From the NCBI GenBank assembly GCA_963377175.1, contig CAUJNA010002891.1, positions 724,222 to 788,221 of the forward strand: DNA of 64,000 nucleotides. The letters run 5' to 3'. Below, one piece after another: positions 56,610-64,000 of this stretch. This DNA is from Effrenium voratum. Lineage: Eukaryota > Sar > Dinophyceae > Suessiales > Symbiodiniaceae. The notes beneath the pieces were generated by a model. It was not told the origin of the DNA. It ran no database searches and saw only the letters and a list, made by a program, of their open reading frames with translations. How positions within the stretch are numbered: position 1 is the stretch's first letter; the number at the start of each line of letters is the position of its first letter. A program made the position numbers and the translations under genes.

Positions 56610-56664
56610 CCTGCTCTCCTTCCGCGCCCATTCGCAAAAGTCAAAGTGTCCCACAGCCGTGATA
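56610..56664 (-). CDS. Upstream gene, candidate exon GHFDFCEWARKESR
   Basis: Reads ITAVGHFDFCEWARKESR before donor AGCAGG|GTTCCG; the acceptor is uncertain (GTAAG|T). The pattern suits a WD-type loop, but an overlapping plus-strand frame is also open. Confidence 0.35.
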
Positions 56665-57304
56665 CTTACACATCGGCAAAAAGCACGTGAGCAAAAAAAG
56701 AAAAAGGTTCTTGCCTCCCTAGACCCCTGGGCAAAGCGAGCCCGAGGCCAAGTCGGCGCAGGACCCAAGCGAAATCGTCAATAGTTGACTTCCAAATGTG
56801 CACACAAACCGGGTTGATAAATACCGAAAAGCAAGGCACGTGTCAAGGAACTCCCAAGGACAACCCAGACTTTGCGTATGACTGTGACAGCGTACAACGG
56901 GGAGGCTGCACCAGGCCCGGGCTTTGTAGCGCCCCAGACCCCATTCCACTTTCCACGTGCAGAGGATCATAGAGAGGGTCGTGCAAGGGCGCCAGTGTGT
57001 GACATGATGCGCCACAAAGCATGAAGCATGCGCCACGAGGAGATGCAAGGTGAAGCAATGCAAATCTTGAGCACAGCTTTTGGTCTGTTCCAAAACCCTC
57101 CCTTGTGCTCAAAGGAGATAGAAGGGCCCAGGGCCCCTGCTGTGAGCGTGTTGATCAGGAATGCCACGATGTCCTGGCAGCTCGATGAAAAGGAAGTACA
57201 CAAATTCTAGAGTGGGTCATCGTCTGCATCAGGAAATGCCGGAAGCCACACTCCCCTGCAAATGAACCAAAAAGCGCCCATCCATTTGTAGGAGCAGAAT
57301 CTAC

Positions 57305-57379
57305 CTTTTTGCGTTCCGGTTCTTCTGCTGCCGTTCCTCCCACCAAAATTGCACCGAGAGGGTTGAGGATCGTTCCCCC
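57305..57379 (-). CDS. Upstream gene, exon NPLGAILVGGT
   Basis: 75 nt in phase 0, reading GGTILNPLGAILVGGTAAEE then PERKK, acceptor GATGAG|G, donor AAAAAG|GTAGAT. NP-x-G-x-x-L-x-x-GT is what the next strand of a WD-type propeller would look like, consistent with the preceding exon. Confidence 0.5.
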
Positions 57380-57426
57380 CTCATCTGCCATGGCCATGTG
57401 GGAGATCGGGTAATCCGCAGAGTAAG

Positions 57427-57542
57427 TGGCCATGGGTCAAAATCCCATACCCCCAATGAGCATCCCAATCCCCACTAAAATAGCTTCTAAAATGGGTGGT
57501 GAATTCACCTACCAAAAGGGCACCATTGGTTTTGACCCACAA
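57427..57542. mobile_element. Family A inverted-repeat element (copy 3)
   Basis: Nearly the same as copy 1 (TGGCCATGGGTCAAAATCCC to GGTTTTGACCCACA). It abuts the 3' end of the upstream gene's WD-like exon. Confidence 0.75.
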
Positions 57543-57545
57543 GTC

Positions 57546-57635
57546 CCCCACATCCCAGAATCGGACAGCGGATTCCCCGCCTCCGGCGGAGGGGAGGTGG
57601 ACCAGTAGCTTGCCGCAAGGTCCTGCCCAAGCGAT
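57546..57635 (-). CDS. Upstream gene, WD-repeat-like exon (VRFWDVG)
   Basis: After acceptor GTCACAG| the frame reads IAWAGPCGKLLVHLPSAGGG then ESAVRFWDVG. GKLL...AVRFWD is a WD40-type strand pair, so this is probably a separate beta-propeller protein. The donor could be GAT|GTGGGG or GGG|GACTTG. A family A inverted-repeat element begins only a few bases beyond, so the intron may be little more than that element. Confidence 0.6.
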
Positions 57636-58035
57636 CTGTGACGGAATGGAGCAGTATATGGATCCCAAGCTGGCGCCAAAGAGGCGTACTCGGATGCAAC
57701 TCTCCAGAAAGTCAACATCAGAAGAATCGTTGCAAAGGGAATCAAGATAAACTACATAATAAAAGCAGTGAAGTTAACGAGTGCTTTCGCTTGGCCGGAA
57801 GTGTCTGACGGGACATGTCAGCCCAACGGTCAAGCCAAAGATGAGAGCCAACTTGCCGAAAGCATCGAGTTCTGAGGTTCCCTGCTAGCTGCTGTATTCG
57901 TGTGCTTCATGAACATTACACAACCAATCCACCCATTCCTCGTCACATCAGATTCAACGAGCAATGGATTCAGCCACCAATCGTGAGCCCATTCATTCGT
58001 TACTCTGAGAGCCGAGATGGCGCAACAAAGGTAGA

Positions 58036-59078
58036 TTGTCCTCTCCTTCTGTCCTTCTGTCCTTCTGTCCTTCTGTCCTTCTGTCCTTCTGTCCTTCTGT
58101 CCTTCTGTCCTTCTGTCCTTCTGTCCTTCTGTCCTTCTGTCCTTCTGTCCTCCTGTCCTCCTGTCCTCCTGTCCTCCTGTCCTCCTGTCCTCCTGTCCTC
58201 CTGTCCTTCTGTCCTTCTGTCCTTCTGTCCTTCTGTCCTTCTGTCCTTCTGTCCTTCTGTCCTTCTGTCCTTCTGTCCTTCTGTCCTTCTGTCCTTCTGT
58301 CCTTCTGTCCTTCTGTCCTTCTGTCCTTCTGTCCTTCTGTCCTTCTGTCCTTCTGTCCTTCTGTCCTTCTGTCCTTCTGTCCTTCTGTCCTTCTGTCCTT
58401 CTGTCCTTCTGTCCTTCTGTCCTTCTGTCCTTCTGTCCTTCTGTCCTTCTGTCCTTCTGTCCTTCTGTCCTTCTGTCCTTCTGTCCTTCTGTCCTTCTGT
58501 CCTTCTGTCCTTCTGTCCTTCTGTCCTTCTGTCCTTCTGTCCTTCTGTCCTTCTGTCCTTCTGTCCTTCTGTCCTTCTGTCCTTGTCCTTCTGTCCTTCT
58601 GTCCTTCTGTCCTTCTGTCCTTCTGTCCTTCTGTCCTTCTGTCCTTCTGTCCTTCTGTCCTTCTGTCCTTCTGTCCTTCTGTCCTTCTGTCCTTCTGTCC
58701 TTCTGTCCTTCTGTCCTTCTGTCCTTCTGTCCTTCTGTCCTTCTGTCCTTCTGTCCTTCTGTCCTTGTCCTTCTGTCCTTCTGTCCTTCTGTCCTTCTGT
58801 CCTTCTGTCCTTCTGTCCTTCTGTCCTTCTGTCCTTCTGTCCTTCTGTCCTTCTGTCCTTCTGTCCTTCTGTCCTTCTGTCCTTCTGTCCTTCTGTCCTT
58901 CTGTCCTTCTGTCCTTCTGTCCTTCTGTCCTTCTGTCCTTCTGTCCTTCTGTCCTTCTGTCCTTCTGTCCTTCTGTCCTTCTGTCCTTCTGTCCTTCTGT
59001 CCTTCTGTCCTTCTGTCCTTCTGTCCTTCTGTCCTTCTGTCCTTCTGTCCTTCTGTCCTTCTGTCCTTCTGCTTCTGA
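58036..59078. repeat. GTCCTTCT octamer array
   Basis: About 130 head-to-tail copies. A block of GTCCTCCT variants lies at about 58148-58203, and two 3-bp-short units (GTCCTTGTCCTTCT) at about 58582 and 58763. Read as PSVLLSFC in several frames; not a gene. Confidence 0.97.
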
Positions 59079-59268
59079 GTCCTTCTGTGCTACTGATGTC
59101 CTTGTCCTTCCGTCCTTCCTGAAACGACCTTAGGTTTTGCTAAAGGGCGCAACCGGAAGGCACCCGAAGCAAGAGCTAGCCGCACCGTGTCCAGCTTCAA
59201 GCCCCTAACACAATGATCCCTAACTTTGGGGCTGCCCCTTCGTTCCAAGGGCCCCAAACAAAGCCGGC

Positions 59269-59313
59269 CTCCAGCACTGGCCGCAGCTCCTTTCGGAGGA
59301 ACTCCTCCCGGTC
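59269..59313 (-). CDS. Upstream gene, exon DREEFLRKELRPVLE
   Basis: 45 nt in phase 0, acceptor CAGACAG|G, GC donor CTGGAG|GCCGGC. It is the first convincing exon of a minus-strand train that lies 5' of the UTP15-like gene. Charged and helical; function unknown. Confidence 0.5.
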
Positions 59314-59399
59314 CTGTCTGGAGGCACCGAGCCGAGTCCCTCCGGGCGGCGAAAACATCATGCTTGAAGTCGCTATTCATCCGTGGATCTGTCACCTAG

Positions 59400-59490
59400 G
59401 ATTGAAAAGATTACATAGGATCATAGGATCTATGATTCCTGTTTAACCATCATAGGATCTATGATCAACCTAAGGATCTAGGATTCGGAT
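59400..59490. repeat. ATAGGATCTATGAT repeat
   Basis: Four or five imperfect copies of (C)ATAGGATC(TATGAT), partly palindromic. Confidence 0.7.
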
Positions 59491-59581
59491 ATCTACCGTC
59501 AATGTAGTCAAGTGCAAAGATGTAAGATGGCACCAAACAACTACGCACAAGGGCTTGATATATCTCCGGGATCTAACTGCC

Positions 59582-59662
59582 GCAGAATCCTCATTGGGCT
59601 TGTTTGCGTCTGAAGTGAGTTTGCAGAATCCTCATTGGGCTTGATTGTGGCTGAAGTGAGTT
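59582..59662. repeat. 41-bp direct repeat
   Basis: GCAGAATCCTCATTGGGCTT then G(T/A)TTG and CTGAAGTGAGTTT occurs twice in tandem. Confidence 0.8.
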
Positions 59663-60543
59663 TCACAGTCCCACTGAGATGACCGGGATCAAGCAACTCC
59701 TGCAGACACAACAAGTTGTATGAATATGGAACACGTGATATGGACATGGAGTACGGTGCAAATGAGACAAAAGCAAAGAGTCATGGCCAGTGCACAAACA
59801 CGCTTGTAAAAACTGCAAATTCTACCGGACCGTCTGGGTCATCATTCAATAGTCAGACGGGAATAGCACTCTCCCATGTCGGAACTGCCTGGCGATTCTG
59901 CGAGCCAGAAGTCAAATGACTCCGAAAAAGTGGTGCTCCTGTTACTTCGTTCCTCCAAACAAACTCTTTCTTGGCTGCCTTCCATTGACCTGCAGGAGAG
60001 TATGGAAAACTTGCCCTGCATTTGTGAAGCGGAAGGTTACTCACACTCGTCTCCGAAACTCAAATAATATGGGTCTGTGTCAACATAGGGGGACCTGCAC
60101 GATGTGCCTGAATTGCCTTGTGAAGCTGCAAATGTCTCATCATTCCGGCAAAGTCTCACTGATCAAAAGCCGACCTGGGCATTCTAAGAAAGAAACATAA
60201 TTGGCTCGGCATGCATATGTTCATGCTGCGCCAGCCTGCAAAAATGGACGCAACCTCCTCTGATGCAAAACAGACAGCACGTCATTAAGCATGGTTCCAC
60301 CTCCAAAATAGGGCTTTGCAGAGCCAGAAGTCCCACAGTCACACCCTTACCCCAGCTCCTGGGCAGATGCCAACCGCGTGGACGGATCCATGGCGCCTCA
60401 CGTGTTGGGATCGTCCAGAAAGGGGTCCTCACTGGTCATTTGTCAAATGCCCCATATACGTGAAAAAACAAAACGGCATGCACAGAAAGGGAGTTCTTAA
60501 ATGAAAGGGATCACACGAGTCCGGACAGTTTGTTGGACTTTGT

Positions 60544-60933
60544 TCAAGGCAGGTGATGGCAAACCATTTTGACCAGGCGCCCACTAGAGCAGATATGCCA
60601 AGCGTTCAGAAAAGAACGGGTAGAGGCTGCTCCAGAACACTGGCAAAAGAACAAATCAGCGAATCTCCCGGAGTCTCTTCGGCAAGCACTCGTGTTCACG
60701 AGGTCAAGGCCGCTCCGAATATCTAGCCGCGCACACCAATCAAGCAACTCCTCATCATGTGTGTCTTCGGGCACAAGGATATACGAAACAAATTTCATCT
60801 GGTACGTGGCACACTGGCAAGATGCCTGCACTTCCGAACCAGCAGGACCCTGCCTCAGACACCCTGGACTACCACTGAGCCCAATGACGGCAACACCGGC
60901 GGTGGAAAAAGATACCAGGGGAAAGCCCCCCAA
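60544..60933 (-). pseudogene. 129-codon open frame, possible coding sequence
   Basis: Reads MKFVSYILVPEDTHDEELLD, WCARLDIRSGLDLVNTSA and GRFADLFFCQCSGAASTRSF. The plus strand over the same bases is also open (QAFRKERVEAAPEHWQKNKS), so direction is unsure. No family recognised. Confidence 0.3.
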
Positions 60934-61082
60934 CCCTTTAGACCATAGCTTGTCTTACTTTGACAAAAATTTGACCTAGTAAGGCTTGTGAAGGTTGCCA
61001 GTGAAGGGGGGTTCTTTGAGGGGGAGTGCTAGCGTCCCTGAAAATGGCCGTGAGGTTGGTTCCCTTTAACGAGCTGGCAATC

Positions 61083-61188
61083 AGTTGAGTCACAATCAAA
61101 CCGGGTACGTGCAGCCACAAATTGGTGCGGCTGCCCTGTTGATTGTTTACATGGTTTGGGTCAACCAGAGTTTGATTGTGACTCAATT
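61083..61188. mobile_element. Family B inverted-repeat element (copy 2)
   Basis: AGTTGAGTCACAATCAAAC to GTTTGATTGTGACTCAATTG: near-perfect inverted repeats, same ends as copy 1. No exon was recognised next to it. Confidence 0.65.
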
Positions 61189-61745
61189 GATTGTAGGGTC
61201 TTGAAAGCATACCATCTCTCGGCAAGACAGTGAGAACTGATGAGGGCTTTCCTGGCATGTAGCAGGGTTTGCTGAGCACCCTTCACCCTCGTCAGGGCCC
61301 ACTTCACTTGGAGAAGTTAACATCCCTCAAGACAGATTGCAGCGATCCAATCTTGGCCATCTATAAAGATGTGTTTGCTGATTTTAAAGGATCCTCTGGT
61401 GGCACGGAAAGACCTCACTGTTGCCTTCAAGGAACCTTGGGTTGCGCCTGGCATTCAAGCAACCTTTCTCGTAATCGGAAATCCCAGCTACCAAAGCAGT
61501 TTGCCCAAGAGCAACCAGAACCAACATAAAGGGGCAAAGCCTCCTGAGTCCTGGCAACCTGCAGGCCCTTCAATGAGTGTGTGTTTGTTGGATGATACCC
61601 TTGGCTGGGGTTGTTTTTGATTGCAAAACCAACCGTTTCAAGGGGACCCCGTATGATAAAACAAACCCAATAGCCCAGAAGCACAGGGCGCTCATGTTTA
61701 ATCCGGAACAGCCACCGGCGTGACGATGCCGCAGAATGGCAGGCC

Positions 61746-62228
61746 ATGTGGTTCGTCGTTACGCCAGAATTCGCGGCCCGGGATGCACGGGATGCACTCG
61801 CAGAATTTTTTGGGTGGTCATGCAAACCCATCACCAGCCAGAACGGTCTATCATCATGTGCTAGAATTCTGCAAGAATTGCGGGACCAAACATGTTTTGG
61901 AGAAGGACATAACCTATGTCTGCAAAGCCTGATGTTATCCAAACCGTGCATGGGCAAAATCCTAGTTGGTAGGTGGTTTCTCCCAAGATTCATCAGGGTT
62001 CGTCCATCCCTGACCTCCGTCAATTCTGCATTGAGGACCCTGGTTTTCGACCCCAAAACCAAGAGGTGGAGAGTCAAACAGGTTGTGAGGTTGGAAAAGC
62101 AGGGCCCCTTTCTGCACGTCTGCAGGCTGTACAACTACCGCAACAAGGGAGACCCTGCTGATCGGACCGCCAGGCCCAGTTACAACGGGAAACTCCCGTG
62201 TCGCGCGATAAAGGCGGCGGAAGCATGA
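61746..62228 (+). CDS. 160-codon open frame, unidentified
   Basis: Reads VVTPEFAARDARDALAEFFG near the start, then SVNSALRTLVFDPKTKRWRV and FLHVCRLYNYRNKGDPADRT near the end, stopping at TGA. Composition is protein-like. It is not visibly split by introns, so a relic or retro-inserted copy is as likely as a gene. Confidence 0.35.
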   Translation: MWFVVTPEFAARDARDALAEFFGWSCKPITSQNGLSSCARILQELRDQTCFGEGHNLCLQSLMLSKPCMGKILVGRWFLPRFIRVRPSLTSVNSALRTLVFDPKTKRWRVKQVVRLEKQGPFLHVCRLYNYRNKGDPADRTARPSYNGKLPCRAIKAAEA

Positions 62229-62869
62229 CAAAAACTGATGGAGTGGGCAAATGTGTTTGTACCATGAATTTTGGTAGCGAATCAAAAATATGGTACTGAT
62301 AAATGGAACTCCCCTAAAACAGATCAGTTTCTCACGAAAGCGAGAATGGCTCTGATGAGTGCGGTTGCCTTGATGAAACTCCAGTATACGTGAGCCATTA
62401 CCCACAGAGCTTTGAGCACAAAGGCAAAATGTTGCCATATAAACATACAAAGTCGCATTAAGGAGGACGTCCTATAGCGGTCACTTGGTTCCAAAAAGTC
62501 GGTGTGAGAGAAAACAGCCGTCGCGAGCAAAAAAAACATGCGTGGATGCCCGATGAATTGACTACTTAACTCAAGTTTCCCGCACCAACAACTCCATCTC
62601 TCACGGGCGCTTAGTAAAACTGGGATTAGCTCGAGGCCGGGTCGCTTTCGGTGTCCATATGGTTTCCATTAGAAGGGCTCAGCCATTTGCGGCTTTCCAC
62701 AAGAAGGTCCCTATTTCCCAGAGATGCTCTCGGAAATTAATGGGTCACAGCAAGCTGCCAAAGAGAAGTGCTCAATTTGGAAACACCGCCAATCAACCGA
62801 AGCACTAAGCACTGATCAATCTTGTCAGACAAGGCGAGTGTCTCCTGATAGTTCACTGGCTTGGCTGGC

Positions 62870-63078
62870 CTCTAATCTTGCGAGTTCCTGTTGGCTTCCC
62901 GCCAGATCTTATGAGGTTCAGCAGAGCTTACGTCAGCAAGACAGCGCTGGCGCACTATGCGTGCTGCCTGCGAACCTCTAGACCGCCAAGCGCGCTATGC
63001 ATGCAATTTGCTGAGTGTCCAGCCATCGGGTTATTCTGCCCAGGTGCGGAGGAGAGTGATGTGACACAGCGGGCGTGA
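62870..63078 (+). pseudogene. Open frame, possible coding fragment
   Basis: Reads VPVGFPPDLMRFSRAYVSKT then ALAHYACCLRTSRPPSALCM. Short, unidentified. Confidence 0.25.
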
Positions 63079-63292
63079 CTTCAGCGCCAACAGAACGTTG
63101 GCTCACCGGCCAGCCACTGTGCGTGGTTTCGAGCATTTTCAACCCAGCGATGCGAATTAGCTGGAGTGGCCCTGGATCTGTTTCAAGATAAGAACCTGAT
63201 GTCTGATGGATTGGAGAACTGGAAGTCCCTGGTACGCCTCTTTTACACTATGATGCGAGAGCAGTGCAGCAAGGCCTTTCTATGCATGGATG

Positions 63293-63432
63293 GGGACGCG
63301 ATGGATGGCATGGTTGGATGGATGGATGGATGGATGAATGCATGGATGGATGGAGTGGATGGGATGGGTGGATGGATGGCTGGTTGGCCTGCTGGAGGAT
63401 GGATGGCTAGCTGGATGAATGGATGGATCGTT
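63293..63432. repeat. GGAT microsatellite
   Basis: GGATGGAT units with GGCT and GAAT variants. Confidence 0.9.
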
Positions 63433-63559
63433 GATTGCGCGCGTTGCGCGCGTACGTAAATCAGGGACCCGCCCACGCGTCGCACCCAGCAATGACTTGG
63501 AGAATGGCCCCAAACACAGGCGATGCAAGGGACACAGGCGATAAGCAGCTTCCGAAAGC

Positions 63560-63915
63560 GTCGGCAGAGGCCCAACACTGCAAGGCTTTCCAGCTCACAC
63601 CAAATTGCAACTCAGTGGGCCAACGCAACCTTGCCAGCCTGCCAAAGTTCCAACACTGCAAAGCTTTTAAACTCGCTGCCCAAGCAAGTCTGCAAAACTG
63701 CAGACCTGGCGGGCAAAATAAACTTGCCAACCTGCCGAAGTTCCAACACTGCCAGGCATTCTAACCCACTGCTCCAGCAAGTCTGCCGCCACGGATACAC
63801 TGCCAAAGCTCCAACAATTCATCTTGAGTTGCAAACAGACTTGGCAAGGTTGCAAAACTGAAGTCTTGCCAATCTGCCAGCGTTCCATCGCTGCAAGGCT
63901 TTCCAAATTCCCCCT
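63560..63915. repeat. Minisatellite with CCAACACTGCAAGGCTTTC units
   Basis: About five imperfect units, 70-85 bp, each with (A/T)TGCCA(A/G)CCTGCC(A/G)AAGTTCCA then ACTGC(A/C)A(G/A)GC. Both strands are open through it. Confidence 0.75.
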
Positions 63916-64000
63916 AAACAAACCAGGTTTTTTAAAAAAAACTCTGCAGCCCTCTAAAAACCAGCCCAACTCCAGTCAACTCCCCTCTCAAAACCAAACA

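Noticed and set aside
57902..59133. 406- and 365-codon plus frames (PSVLLSFC repeats)
   Set aside because: Translation of the GTCCTTCT octamer in several frames; simple sequence.

Overview
No bacterial-style gene is visible in this window. It looks like nuclear DNA from a protist with a very intron-rich genome, most likely a dinoflagellate. The supports are: coding exons of only about 35-120 nt separated by introns of hundreds to thousands of bases; introns that start with GC about as often as GT and end in AG|G without a clear pyrimidine tract; exons richer in G+C than the DNA around them; many microsatellites; and long degenerate TTTAGGG-like tracts. I did not find a spliced-leader sequence, so the taxon is an inference.

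The readable genes lie on the minus strand, so transcripts run from high to low coordinates. The best gene is a homologue of UTP15, the WD40 protein of the small-subunit processome (t-UTP/UTPA complex) that acts in 18S rRNA maturation. I could read it exon by exon from about 44.6 kb to 32.9 kb, with probable C-terminal-domain exons at 26.1 and 25.5 kb. Most joins keep a single frame (phase 0) and follow the UTP15 order: N-terminal segment, FKD motif, WD blades, the HG-PVE/SAGG/VWDL blade, a last blade, then the RRRP linker.

Upstream on the same strand (about 59.3-52.1 kb) is a second exon train that includes a WD-repeat-like exon ending in VRFWD. Downstream (about 15.1-2.5 kb) is a third train coding for a helix-rich protein I do not recognise. 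Three genes in a row on one strand fits the unidirectional clusters known in dinoflagellates. I cannot exclude that the third train is a continuation of the UTP15 gene.

The introns hold two families of short inverted-repeat elements. Family A has at least eight copies of about 80-120 bp with ends close to TGGCTGTGGGTCAAAA. Family B has two copies with ends close to TGAGTCACAATCAAAAC. Several copies lie within about 5-50 nt of a splice site, as expected of introner-like elements.

The rest is decayed coding sequence on both strands (for example 16.9-19.0, 21.2-21.5, 27.3-27.85, 30.3-30.6, 53.3-53.75 and 54.7-55.3 kb) and large simple-sequence arrays: GAAA/GCAA at 8.0-8.7 kb, GGTA/GGT at 15.6-15.96 kb, telomere-like DNA at 21.5-23.05 kb, TTGC/CTGG/12-mer at 23.06-24.2 kb, CTCACCTCAA at 28.6-28.95 kb, AAAC/AACCA at 39.0-39.7 kb, TTCC at 53.85-54.25 kb and an 8-mer at 58.04-59.08 kb. 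Most of the long open frames in the window are artefacts of these arrays. I saw no rRNA, tRNA or CRISPR array.
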